64,000 bases of DNA. It comes from an uncultured Lachnospiraceae bacterium. GTDB lineage: Bacteria; Bacillota; Clostridia; Lachnospirales; Lachnospiraceae. The DNA lies in assembly GCA_910587295.1 (NCBI GenBank), contig CAJULP010000049.1, forward strand, positions 1 through 64,000. Reading direction: 5' to 3'. Numbering within the stretch: the first letter of the stretch is position 1; the number at the start of each line of letters is the position of its first letter. A program made the position numbers and the translations under genes. Below, piece after piece: positions 8,093-16,278 of this stretch. The notes under the pieces are model-generated. The model was not told the origin of the DNA. It saw nothing but the letters and a program-made list of their open reading frames with translations, and did not search any database.

Positions 8093-9364
8093 CTATGCCT
8101 CATCAATTGCTTTTCCGATATCATGGCGCATATATTTATTTTCAAATTCTACCCAATCCGCCGCCGCATATGCATTGGTCCGGGCTTCTTTTAAATCTTT
8201 CCCTTTTGCGGTGATCCCTAAGACTCTCCCGCCATTTGTAACGATACCCTGATCTGTCATTTTTGTTCCTGCATGGAAACAATAGTAAGAATCCCGGCCA
8301 TCAAAGTTTTCAAGCCCGCGGATCAAATATCCCTTTTCATATTGGACCGGATACCCGTCAGATGCCAATACCACGCAGACTGCCGCATTGTCTTCAAACT
8401 GTAGATCAATTTCGTCTAACCTGCCGTCGATACATGCCTCCATAACATCTACGATGTCATTTTTCATCCGCGGCAGGACTACCTGTGCCTCCGGATCTCC
8501 AAATCTGGCATTGTATTCCAATACCCTTGGGCCGTTTTCCGTCAGCATCAAGCCAAAAAAGATCACGCCCTTAAAAGGTCTTCCTTCCTTTTCCATGGCA
8601 TTGACCGTAGCCTGGTAGATATATTGCTGGCAGAACCTGTCAATCTCCTCCGTATAAAAAGGGCTCGGCGAAAAAGTTCCCATACCGCCTGTGTTAAGGC
8701 CCTGATCCCCATCCTCGGCACGTTTATGATCCTGGGCCGATGTCATGGTCTTGATCGTCTTTCCGTCTACAAAAGAAAGGACCGATACTTCCCTTCCCGT
8801 CATGAACTCCTCCACCACAAGCTTATTCCCGGCGTTCCCAAACTGTTTATCCAGCATGATAGCTTTTACGCCTTCTTTTGCTTCCTCTAAGGTCTGGCAG
8901 ATCAGTACTCCCTTTCCAAGGGCCAGTCCGTCTGCCTTTAACACTACCGGAAATTCTAACATTTCCAGATAGGAAACCGCTTCATCGGCGTCATCGAATG
9001 TTTCATATCCTGCCGTGGGAATCCCGTATTTTCTCATCAGGTCTTTGGAAAATGCTTTGCTCCCCTCAAGAATTGCCGCATTTTTCCGGGGGCCGAAAGC
9101 CCGGAGTCCGGCACTTTCCAACTCATCTACCAAACCGCCCACAAGAGGGTCATCCATCCCTACGATCGTCAGGTCAATCTGGTTTTCCTTCGCAAAATCC
9201 ACCAATTTGGCAAATTCCATGGCGCCAATGGGCACACATTCCGCAATCAGTCCAATTCCCGCATTCCCCGGTGCACAGTAAATCTTCTCCACCTTAGGAC
9301 TTTTTGCCACACTGGCCGCTATGGCATGTTCCCTGCCGCCGCTTCCTACAATTAATACCTTCAA
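8093..9364 (-). CDS. purD: Phosphoribosylamine--glycine ligase
   Basis: A 423-residue GAR synthetase, second step of purine synthesis, joining glycine to phosphoribosylamine using ATP. The N domain opens with KVLIVGSGGREHAIA. An ATP-grasp core follows, with VVLKADGLALGKGV, GGMGTFSPSPFY and the metal-binding LEYNARFGDPEAQV. The start is a TTG one base after the purN stop, with AAAGGA about 11 bases upstream; no ATG fits the conserved N terminus. It is probably translationally coupled to purN. Confidence 0.97.
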   Translation of the reverse strand: MKVLIVGSGGREHAIAASVAKSPKVEKIYCAPGNAGIGLIAECVPIGAMEFAKLVDFAKENQIDLTIVGMDDPLVGGLVDELESAGLRAFGPRKNAAILEGSKAFSKDLMRKYGIPTAGYETFDDADEAVSYLEMLEFPVVLKADGLALGKGVLICQTLEEAKEGVKAIMLDKQFGNAGNKLVVEEFMTGREVSVLSFVDGKTIKTMTSAQDHKRAEDGDQGLNTGGMGTFSPSPFYTEEIDRFCQQYIYQATVNAMEKEGRPFKGVIFFGLMLTENGPRVLEYNARFGDPEAQVVLPRMKNDIVDVMEACIDGRLDEIDLQFEDNAAVCVVLASDGYPVQYEKGYLIRGLENFDGRDSYYCFHAGTKMTDQGIVTNGGRVLGITAKGKDLKEARTNAYAAADWVEFENKYMRHDIGKAIDEA

Positions 9365-9964
9365 TTACATCATTCCTTTCTTTATCGCAATCTCATTTAT
9401 CGCCTGAGGCAGGATGATCCACTCCGCCTGCTCCATCACTCTTTTTTGGAGAATCTCCGGTGTGTCCTGTGGAAACACTTCCACGGCTTTTTGCTTTATG
9501 ATCCTTCCCGTATCGGTTCCCTCATCCACATAATGGACCGTAGCGCCTGTTATTTTAACACCTCGCTTTAAAACCTCCTCATGCACCTTAAGCCCATAAA
9601 AACCGGTGCCGCAAAAAGAAGGGATCAATGACGGATGAATATTGATGATCCTGTCTTTGTATGTTTCGATCACCTGCCGGGGTATGATGACTAAAAATCC
9701 GGCCAAAACAATCAAATCAGGATTTAATTGTTTCAATTTGTTTAAAAACCCCTCGTTAAATTCTTCCCTTTTCTGAAAATCCTTTGGAGAAATGCAAAAT
9801 GCAGGTATCCCATTTTTTTTTGCCCTCTCCAGTGCATAGGCAGATGCGTTATTACTGATAACACCTGTGATTTTAGTGTTCGTGATGCGCCCGGCATCTA
9901 TGCCGTCAATGATCGCCTGAAGGTTCGTTCCGCCGCCGGATACACATACCACTATGTTCAGCAT
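9365..9964 (-). CDS. purN: Phosphoribosylglycinamide formyltransferase (folate-dependent)
   Basis: A 199-residue GART, transferring a formyl group from 10-formyl-tetrahydrofolate to GAR. It shows VCVSGGGTNLQAIIDG at the N terminus, the catalytic region LVLAGFLVIIPRQVI, the signature NIHPSLIPSFCGTGFYG and VHYVDEGTDTGRII. Its ATG overlaps the last seven bases of purM, marking a tight operon. Confidence 0.97.
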   Translation of the reverse strand: MLNIVVCVSGGGTNLQAIIDGIDAGRITNTKITGVISNNASAYALERAKKNGIPAFCISPKDFQKREEFNEGFLNKLKQLNPDLIVLAGFLVIIPRQVIETYKDRIINIHPSLIPSFCGTGFYGLKVHEEVLKRGVKITGATVHYVDEGTDTGRIIKQKAVEVFPQDTPEILQKRVMEQAEWIILPQAINEIAIKKGMM

Positions 9965-10983
9965 AAGATCACTCCCTTTTCACCATCCTGAATCTTTCCT
10001 ACCACATAAGCCTTATCACCGGCCGCCTCTATTGCCTCTATTGCCTTTTGCGCATTTTCAGGCGCAACGGCCAATACCATGCCAAGCCCCATATTATAAG
10101 TATTGTACATCACCTTTTCTTCCAGGTTTCCTTCTTTTCTCATTAACTCAAAAATTGGCGGTATCGGATAGCTGCCTTTTTCAATAACAGCCGTGACACC
10201 ATCCGGCAGCATCCTCGGTATGTTCTCGTAGAACCCGCCTCCTGTAATATGGCTGCAGCCTTTGATTACCACTCCCGCTTCCTTTACGTTCTTTAAAGCC
10301 TTCACATAAATTTTTGTGGGCTCGATCAGGGCTTCCCCTAAGGTCTTTCCAAGTTCGTCATAATATGTATTTAAGCTCTCGGTAGTCATCACAAAGATTT
10401 TTCGAATAAGGGAAAAACCATTGCTGTGTACCCCGGAAGATGCAATCCCTAAAATCACATCCCCGGATTTGATATTCTTTCCATCAATCAGATCCTTTTC
10501 ATCTACCACGCCAACGGCAAAACCTGCAAGATCATACTCTTCCTCCGGCATCAGCCCCGGATGCTCTGCCGTTTCACCACCGATCAAAGCCGCCCCTGCC
10601 ATTTTGCAGCCTTCCGCAACTCCTTTTACAATAGACGCTACTTTTTCCGGGTGATTTTTACCACATGCAATATAGTCAAGGAAAAACAGCGGTTCCCCGC
10701 CTGCGCATACGATGTCGTTGACACACATAGCGACACAGTCAATCCCCACGGTGTCATGGCGGTCCATGATAAACGCAAGCTTAATCTTCGTTCCTACCCC
10801 GTCAGTACCTGAGACCAGCACCGGGTTTTCCATATCTTTGATCTTCGAAAGGGAGAATGCTCCGGAAAACCCTCCAAGCCCTCCTAACACTTCCGGCCTT
10901 TTCGTTCCTTTCACATACTCTTTCATCAGTTCCACGCTGCGGTAACCTGCCTCAATATCTACTCCTGCTTTTTTGTAATCCAT
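9958..10983 (-). CDS. purM: Phosphoribosylformylglycinamidine cyclo-ligase
   Basis: A 341-residue AIR synthetase, making aminoimidazole ribotide from FGAM with ATP. Family features are DYKKAGVDIEAGYRSVELMK at the start, VSGTDGVGTKIKLAF, the VNDIVCAGGEPLFFLDYIACGK block and GLMPEEEYDLAGFAVGV. It lies 35 bp after purE. Other purine genes (purC, purF, purH, purL) are not in this window. Confidence 0.97.
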   Translation of the reverse strand: MDYKKAGVDIEAGYRSVELMKEYVKGTKRPEVLGGLGGFSGAFSLSKIKDMENPVLVSGTDGVGTKIKLAFIMDRHDTVGIDCVAMCVNDIVCAGGEPLFFLDYIACGKNHPEKVASIVKGVAEGCKMAGAALIGGETAEHPGLMPEEEYDLAGFAVGVVDEKDLIDGKNIKSGDVILGIASSGVHSNGFSLIRKIFVMTTESLNTYYDELGKTLGEALIEPTKIYVKALKNVKEAGVVIKGCSHITGGGFYENIPRMLPDGVTAVIEKGSYPIPPIFELMRKEGNLEEKVMYNTYNMGLGMVLAVAPENAQKAIEAIEAAGDKAYVVGKIQDGEKGVILC

Positions 10984-11018
10984 CTGAATCTTATACTCCT
11001 TTCACGCCGAAGTTACGA

Positions 11019-11522
11019 TTATTTGTAATTTTTATAGCCCACTTCGCTAAGATGCGCGTCTTTTTTCATTACACCTTCTTTCATGGACTGACTATAATTT
11101 TTTAATTTTTTTAAAAGCTCCTCATCAGATGTTGCCAGGATTCTTGCCGCAAGAAGCCCTGCGTTGGCTCCCCCGTTGATCGCAACCGTTGCTACCGGGA
11201 TCCCGGAAGGCATCTGTACGATCGAGTAAAGGGAATCCCTTCCCCCTAAGGAAGTTGTGTGCATAGGGATGCCGATCACCGGCATCGGAAAGATTGCCGC
11301 ACACATTCCCGGCAGATGAGCTGCCATTCCCGCTCCTGCTATGATCACCTTGAATCCTTTTTCCTCTGCTGTTTTTGCATATTCAAAAAACACATCCGGT
11401 TCTCTATGGGCGGATATGATCTTCATCTCAAAACTGATTCCCAGCTCTTCCAATATATCCGCTGCTTTTGCCATAACCGGCATATCCGAGTCACTTCCCA
11501 TTACGATTCCAACCTGTGCCAT
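11019..11522 (-). CDS. purE: N5-carboxyaminoimidazole ribonucleotide mutase (class I PurE)
   Basis: 167 residues from the ATG at 11522 (MAQVGIVMGSDSDMPVM), matching bacterial PurE length. It has the conserved SAHREPD motif and GAGMAAHLPGMCA, with PVIGIPM. It converts N5-CAIR to CAIR. Longer starts exist at 11534 (ATG) and 11561 (GTG). The stretch AAAGGCATGGGTAT just upstream resembles the 3' end of the radA leader repeat but lacks its hairpin. It is first of the purE-purM-purN-purD cluster, 58 bp after the aminopeptidase gene. Confidence 0.96.
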   Translation of the reverse strand: MAQVGIVMGSDSDMPVMAKAADILEELGISFEMKIISAHREPDVFFEYAKTAEEKGFKVIIAGAGMAAHLPGMCAAIFPMPVIGIPMHTTSLGGRDSLYSIVQMPSGIPVATVAINGGANAGLLAARILATSDEELLKKLKNYSQSMKEGVMKKDAHLSEVGYKNYK

Positions 11523-11580
11523 TTCTATACCCATGCCTTTCAAATTCTTATTTTTGTGCACATTATTCTATAACATCATA

Positions 11581-13647
11581 CTATAAAATATCCGCCTTAT
11601 CAAGGGGAAGGTTCAGTTCTTCACATCCCTTTAGCACAAATCTCCCCTCTAAAATGATCGGAACCACCTGTCCGTCTCCCGTGACCACGCTGACCTGCCC
11701 TAACTCATCATATGGGATGGTGATATCTGTATGGCAGTTAAAATACGCCCCTGGATCTTTTTTCTTTCTCTTAATGGAACATTCATTATCCCGGGCAATG
11801 ATCTCCTTGCCGTCAGGATTATAAACCGCCACGTCTTCCGCATGAGAATAGCAGGTATCCCCCACCGCAAAATGAGGACCTGTCTTTTCCGCGATCAAAA
11901 TAGGAAGCTTATCCTCTATCCCAAATTTCCGCGCTGCCACAAATGCCGTAGTATTGGTTCCTATTGCAAATTCACCAAGAGGGAGCCTTTCGTGGTGGAA
12001 CAGCACATTATCTCTGATGTACTTCCTGTTTTCTTCCCGGCTTTCAAAATTGGAACAGTCATAGTCTGTCACAAATCCATCCTGAAAGGTAAGAGAAAGA
12101 TCCCGGTACTCCAGCTCATTTAAAAACACCCTGCTTACATGTAATACCCCTTCTGTTCCTGTAAGCTGTGGTGAAGTAAACACTTCCCCCACCGGAATAT
12201 TCACATCCGCCACGCAATTTTCAAAATTCGTCTGCTTTTGCGGTTCTAAAAGCTCATGAAGCATCACCTTTAAATCCGTCCGGTTTCCCCTCATCCCTTT
12301 GATAAGCACATATTTTCCCTGATCCAGGGTATCTGCGATGATCTGCTGCATCCTTTGATACAGCTTATAGTCCAGAGTATTGATCTTGATCACTTCATCA
12401 AAAATCTCCGGAAATTCCGGCCCGATCTCCGGCGTGGGAAAAGCAATAATGGTGAAACTGCGCTCCTCCCCCCTGATATACTCATTCTGCAGCTCCCCAG
12501 ACGCCGACTGATAAGATACGGAAAGCTTTTGCTGGCTTTCTGAAAGATGGATGGCTTCCGGCTTTTCTTTCAGGTCAGCCGGAGCTTCCCCAAACACTTC
12601 GATCACCGCCGGCCCTCCAAAATAAGCTGCCTGCTCTTTATATTTTTCGTAGCCCTCTTTCCATGCTTCCATCCGCACCTGGACCAGCTTTTTATCCAAA
12701 ACAAGGGCCTGGTCATCCTTATGGTCAAAATCAAACTGTTTATTGGGGATTGCCCCATAATAGCCGGTGCGGTGCAGCCCCTTTCCCTGCAGGACGCTGC
12801 AGGCGCTGCGGCAGATTGTAGGCATAAGCCCCATTTTTCTGAAATTTTCAACAGCCAGCTTTACCATTGGTTCAAAACCCAGTTGGTAGCGGATATTCAC
12901 TGTTTTCTTTTTGGTAATATCTTTATTCCCCACCTCAAAGCCAATCCGATAGCCTTCCGTATAGGTATCCGCCATTTTTTGCAGCGTTTCCTCATCCAGG
13001 CTCATAAGGTGCCGCCAGGCCGCAATCTCATTTTCCGTCACATATTCCCCGTAATAATACAGATATGCCGGATTCGAAAGATCTCCTTCCACGATACGCA
13101 GGGCAAAATCGGATGCCGGATCCAGCAGATCATAAAGCTTTTGCTCAAAAGCATCCCTCGTATAGTCACTGACATAGTAATAAAAAATTTCCTGCAGATT
13201 ATCTGCCGGCAGCAGCTCCCCGTCTTCTTTCAGACTGGTACAAAAGGAAACATATACCTCCAGAAAAAGCTCCAGACGTATTACCAGTTCCTCAAGCCGC
13301 CCTTCAAACGCAAAAGGAATCACGCTCCTTAACTCCGATGCCAGAAAACACATCAGTTTTCCGTACTCTGATCCAAAACAGTGACTGGAAAACTCAGGAT
13401 TTGAATAACTTTTCCCGTAGTTTTCAGGCAGGATATCCTCATACAGCCTTCTGTTGACCCGCCCCAGTTCTTCCATGTCAAGGCTTCTTAACTTCCCATC
13501 GCATACATCCTCGTAAAGGCGGCATACATCCCCCAAAAAATCCGCCGTCTGTTTAAAATACGTATCATATTCCCCGGAAAGCGCCTTCTCCTTCTGCAGT
13601 TCCCGAAGCCGCTCCGCGGCCAGTAAAAATCGTTCTTCCACCATCAT
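11581..13647 (-). CDS. M29-type aminopeptidase with long N-terminal extension
   Basis: 688 residues from the ATG at 13647. The C-terminal half (about 320-688) has the signatures of thermophilic M29 metallo-aminopeptidases: DVNIPVGEVFTSPQ, LPLGEFAIGTNTTA, LPILIAEKTGPHFAVGDTCYS and NCHTDITIPYD, which supply metal-ligand Glu, His and Asp residues. The first 320 residues are helical and unassigned, giving a protein nearly twice the usual 370-410 residue M29 length. No signal peptide, so cytosolic peptide turnover is likely. The start overlaps the stop of the preceding membrane-protein gene (ATGA). An open extension to 13788 lies in that gene and is rejected. Confidence 0.88.
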   Translation of the reverse strand: MMVEERFLLAAERLRELQKEKALSGEYDTYFKQTADFLGDVCRLYEDVCDGKLRSLDMEELGRVNRRLYEDILPENYGKSYSNPEFSSHCFGSEYGKLMCFLASELRSVIPFAFEGRLEELVIRLELFLEVYVSFCTSLKEDGELLPADNLQEIFYYYVSDYTRDAFEQKLYDLLDPASDFALRIVEGDLSNPAYLYYYGEYVTENEIAAWRHLMSLDEETLQKMADTYTEGYRIGFEVGNKDITKKKTVNIRYQLGFEPMVKLAVENFRKMGLMPTICRSACSVLQGKGLHRTGYYGAIPNKQFDFDHKDDQALVLDKKLVQVRMEAWKEGYEKYKEQAAYFGGPAVIEVFGEAPADLKEKPEAIHLSESQQKLSVSYQSASGELQNEYIRGEERSFTIIAFPTPEIGPEFPEIFDEVIKINTLDYKLYQRMQQIIADTLDQGKYVLIKGMRGNRTDLKVMLHELLEPQKQTNFENCVADVNIPVGEVFTSPQLTGTEGVLHVSRVFLNELEYRDLSLTFQDGFVTDYDCSNFESREENRKYIRDNVLFHHERLPLGEFAIGTNTTAFVAARKFGIEDKLPILIAEKTGPHFAVGDTCYSHAEDVAVYNPDGKEIIARDNECSIKRKKKDPGAYFNCHTDITIPYDELGQVSVVTGDGQVVPIILEGRFVLKGCEELNLPLDKADIL

Positions 13648-13979
13648 TCCACATATGCCCCCGCAAACAAAATCAGGCTGAGCATCCCAAACGCTAACAG
13701 ATTGACAAAAATCCCCAGCACGGTAAATAACCTGAATTTCTCTTTTTCTGTTGTAGAATAGATACCCAACATCATGCCAGCCGCCCAAAAAATGACCGCA
13801 AGGAAAGCCGCCGCTCCATACCTGGCAGAACTTGCCCCGCCATTTTGATAAGACAAATACACTGCCGTTCCTAGGGTGGCAAAAGACAATACCCCAAAAA
13901 CAGTGGACATGATCCCGGTCTTTGAATATTCTTTATTGGTAAAGATAAATCCTTTATTCCTAAACATCCCACATACCAT
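13644..13979 (-). CDS. Small membrane protein, DUF6142-like
   Basis: 111 residues with three predicted transmembrane helices: about 25-45 (IMSTVFGVLSFATLGTAVYLS), 53-72 (YGAAAFLAVIFWAAGMMLGIY) and 83-109. The N terminus RNKGFIFTNKEYSKTGIMSTVFG resembles a Lachnospiraceae family labelled DUF6142, recognised from memory. The start may be the ATG at 13979 or at 13967; neither has a strong ribosome site. Its stop overlaps the aminopeptidase start, so the two are coupled. Function unknown. Confidence 0.75.
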   Translation of the reverse strand: MVCGMFRNKGFIFTNKEYSKTGIMSTVFGVLSFATLGTAVYLSYQNGGASSARYGAAAFLAVIFWAAGMMLGIYSTTEKEKFRLFTVLGIFVNLLAFGMLSLILFAGAYVE

Positions 13980-13984
13980 AAACA

Positions 13985-14008
13985 GGGCATCCTACCTTCA
14001 GAATGCCC
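13985..14008 (-). terminator. Hairpin between two small membrane-protein genes
   Basis: The minus strand reads GGGCAT...ATGCCC with a 12-base interior, then TGTTTATG. It begins seven bases after the stop of the 50-residue gene and ends just before the next start. It could be a weak terminator or could limit translation of the next gene. Confidence 0.4.
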
Positions 14009-14014
14009 CTCACC

Positions 14015-14167
14015 TTAAAATAAAATTTTCGATTTGCCTGCCAGAAGCTTTGCTCCGCTGACGATCATTAATATTCCGCACACGATCCCTGCCACTAATG
14101 TCACCACGCCTACCGCAATGCTGGTTGCTCCGGCCCCGTTCATTGTTCGATATACCTTTTCTTCCAT
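14015..14167 (-). CDS. 50-residue single-pass membrane protein
   Basis: The ATG at 14167 has AAAGGAG six bases upstream and is followed by 50 sense codons and TAA. The product is MEEKVYRTMNGAGATSIAVG, a hydrophobic helix rich in Val, Ile and Gly at about residues 15-42, and a basic tail GAKLLAGKSKILF. Good initiation site, clean stop and placement between pyrE and the DUF6142-like gene support a real gene. I recognise the general type in Lachnospiraceae but know no function. Confidence 0.75.
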   Translation of the reverse strand: MEEKVYRTMNGAGATSIAVGVVTLVAGIVCGILMIVSGAKLLAGKSKILF

Positions 14168-14185
14168 GCCCGCTCCTTTCCCATC

Positions 14186-14860
14186 CTATCTTGCGCCATA
14201 CTGTTCATAATATGCATCAATTGATGCTTTTAATGTGTCGTCAATATAAACCTGTCCTTTATACGGCTTGTTATACAAATATTCCACTACTTCCTGCATG
14301 GTCACGATCGCGTTTGCATCAATCCCGTACTTTTCTTTGATCTCCCACAGCGCACTCTTTTCCGTCTGCCCCTTTTCCATGCGGTTTAAGGAAACCATAA
14401 GGCCTGCCACCTTCACATCGGCCTGGGCCTTGATGATCGGGAAGGTTTCTTCAATGGACTTCCCGGATGTGGTCACATCCTCAATGATCACTACTTTGTC
14501 GCCGTCTTTCAGTTTACTGCCTAATAAGATACCGGTATCCCCGTGGTCCTTCACTTCTTTTCGGTTGGAACAATACCTGATTTCTTTTCCGTAAAGTTCA
14601 CTAAATGCCATTGCCGTTGCAACGCTAAGAGGAATCCCTTTATAGGCAGGGCCAAACAATACGTCAAAAGACAGTCCGTAACAGTCGTGGATCGCCTTTG
14701 CATAATACTCTCCTAACTTCCTAAGCTGGCTGCCCGTCACATATCCCCCCGCATTCATGAAAAAAGGAGATTTTCTTCCACTTTTCAATGTAAAATCACC
14801 AAACTTTAAAACCTGGCTGTCAACCATAAATTCAATAAAGTCCTGCTTATATTGTTCCAT
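14186..14860 (-). CDS. pyrE: Orotate phosphoribosyltransferase
   Basis: 224 residues from the ATG at 14860, which has GGAGG ten bases upstream; an upstream in-frame ATG at 14902 falls inside an inverted repeat. It carries the PRPP-binding loop VVIIEDVTTSGKSI, FGPAYKGIPLSVATAMA, and KSGRKSPFFMNAG near the start. It makes OMP from orotate and PRPP. The partner gene pyrF is 22 kb away. A 10-bp inverted repeat in the leader may be a terminator or an attenuator. Confidence 0.96.
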   Translation of the reverse strand: MEQYKQDFIEFMVDSQVLKFGDFTLKSGRKSPFFMNAGGYVTGSQLRKLGEYYAKAIHDCYGLSFDVLFGPAYKGIPLSVATAMAFSELYGKEIRYCSNRKEVKDHGDTGILLGSKLKDGDKVVIIEDVTTSGKSIEETFPIIKAQADVKVAGLMVSLNRMEKGQTEKSALWEIKEKYGIDANAIVTMQEVVEYLYNKPYKGQVYIDDTLKASIDAYYEQYGAR

Positions 14861-14885
14861 TTCGCCAATACCTCCATTTACAGAC

Positions 14886-14922
14886 AAATCAGGGAAAGCC
14901 ATTACAAACCTCTCCCTGATTT
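14886..14922 (-). terminator. Inverted repeat between the 104-residue gene and pyrE
   Basis: The minus strand reads AAATCAGGGA, a 17-base interior, then TCCCTGATTT. The perfect 10-bp stem probably ends the Opp-1 transcript. The trailing T tract is short (TTTG), so regulation of pyrE is an alternative. Confidence 0.6.
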
Positions 14923-14938
14923 TACCATGTTTTTTCGT

Positions 14939-15253
14939 TTAATTCAACCCGTATAGCGTGATCAGCCAGATGACGATTCCCAGCCCGGCCATAAAAGCAA
15001 ACCCAATCAGCAGTGCGGCTCCTAATGCAGCTCCTATATAATGGAGCCGCTCCCGCCATGAAAAAGAAGGCGGTTCCATCCCCGGCTTCGCGCCGCCGGG
15101 CAGCTCCGAATTTACCGGCGGGCCCGTAAATTCGGGTGAGCTCGTAAACTCGAGCGAGCTCGTAAACTCGAGCTTAGAATTGCCAAGCCCGCTCATATCC
15201 GCTATGACGCGTCCGTCGTCTTCAAAAATACCGTCTTTTTTTCTGTGGCTCAT
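14939..15253 (-). CDS. Short membrane protein with hexapeptide repeats, last gene of Opp operon 1
   Basis: 104 residues. The ATG overlaps the oppF stop (ATGA), which strongly suggests a coupled gene. A charged N terminus (MSHRKKDGIFEDDGRV) is followed by a repeat section at about 28-46 (LEFTSS, LEFTSS, PEFTGP) and one transmembrane helix at about 73-99. The repeats come from an 18-bp tandem array in the DNA. No known domain. It may be an accessory membrane part of the transporter, by position only. Confidence 0.65.
   Translation of the reverse strand: MSHRKKDGIFEDDGRVIADMSGLGNSKLEFTSSLEFTSSPEFTGPPVNSELPGGAKPGMEPPSFSWRERLHYIGAALGAALLIGFAFMAGLGIVIWLITLYGLN
15120..15173 (-). repeat. 18-bp tandem repeats inside the 104-residue gene
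   Basis: Two identical plus-strand units GAGCTCGTAAACTCGAGC (15138-15155 and 15156-15173) are preceded by a diverged unit GGGCCCGTAAATTCGGGT (15120-15137). Each keeps reading frame and encodes six residues. The units contain GAGCTC and CTCGAG palindromes. Confidence 0.85.
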
Positions 15254-16278
15254 TTGTCGTCATACAGATGGCATACCACATAATGCCCCGGTTCGATCTC
15301 CTTCTGCTGGGGAGCCGTTTCTTTACATTTTGCCATGCAGTTGGCACAGCGGGTATGGAACTTACACCCCGAAGGCGGGTTTGCGGGGGAAGGGATTGCT
15401 CCCTCCAGCACGATCCTGTCCATTTTTGCGTCCGGATCCGGAACCGGGATCGCAGAAAATAATGCCTTGGTGTAGGGATGCAGAGGATTTTTAAAGATAT
15501 CCTCGGTAGCTCCGTACTCCACCAGATTTCCCAGATACATCACGCCCACCGTATCTGATATATGCTCCACCACGCTTAAGTCGTGGGAGATAAACAGGTA
15601 TGTCAGCTTATACTGCTCCTGCAGATCCTTTAACAGATTGATGATCTGTGCCTGGATCGACACGTCCAGTGCGGACACCGGTTCGTCACAGACCACAAAT
15701 TCCGGATTTAAGGCAAGGGCCCTGGCAATACAGATACGCTGCCTTTGCCCGCCGGAAAACTCATGGGGATAACGATCCTTATGGAAGGGCTGCAGGCCAC
15801 AGTTATCCATTACCTGGTCAATATAATCATCGAACTCCGCCTTGCTTACCAGACCGTGCTCCCTGACAGCCTCACCGATGATCTCCCCTACCGGGAGCCT
15901 TGGTGAAAGGCTGGAAAACGGATCCTGGAAAATAATCTGCATCTTCGTACGCACGCTTCGCATTTCCTTTGGCGTAAGGTCATAGACTTCTTTTCCGTTA
16001 AAAAGCACCTGCCCGTCGGTCTTCTCCCCTGAAAGCCGGAGAATGGTACGGCCTGTGGTAGTCTTGCCACAGCCTGACTCACCTACCAGCCCCATGGTGG
16101 AACCGCGTTTTAAGTTAAAGGTAACACCGTCTACGGCCTTCACGTGCCCCACCGTCCGGGAGACCATGCCGCCTTTGATCGGAAAGTATTTTTTCAGATT
16201 GTTGACCATCAAAATATATTGGGGATCGTATGTCACAGGCGTATAACTATTCTGTCTCGTTGTGTTTGTCCCGCTCAT
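15250..16278 (-). CDS. oppF: Oligopeptide ABC transporter ATP-binding protein OppF (system 1)
   Basis: 342 residues. Walker A GESGCGKTT, ABC signature FSGGQRQR, Walker B FVVCDEPVSALD and switch ISHDLSVV are intact. The C terminus carries the oligopeptide-type cysteine motif with CKFHTRCANCMAKC, which in related proteins binds an iron-sulfur cluster. With OppD it powers peptide import. It directly follows oppD and overlaps the next small gene. Specificity for di- or oligopeptides cannot be set from this subunit. Confidence 0.93.
   Translation of the reverse strand: MSGTNTTRQNSYTPVTYDPQYILMVNNLKKYFPIKGGMVSRTVGHVKAVDGVTFNLKRGSTMGLVGESGCGKTTTGRTILRLSGEKTDGQVLFNGKEVYDLTPKEMRSVRTKMQIIFQDPFSSLSPRLPVGEIIGEAVREHGLVSKAEFDDYIDQVMDNCGLQPFHKDRYPHEFSGGQRQRICIARALALNPEFVVCDEPVSALDVSIQAQIINLLKDLQEQYKLTYLFISHDLSVVEHISDTVGVMYLGNLVEYGATEDIFKNPLHPYTKALFSAIPVPDPDAKMDRIVLEGAIPSPANPPSGCKFHTRCANCMAKCKETAPQQKEIEPGHYVVCHLYDDK

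Noticed and set aside
14886..14922. GAGAGGTT in the pyrE leader resembling a PyrR-binding RNA loop
   Set aside because: Only the second half of the PyrR consensus fits; the 5' arm needed to pair with GGTT is absent, so this is not a credible PyrR site.
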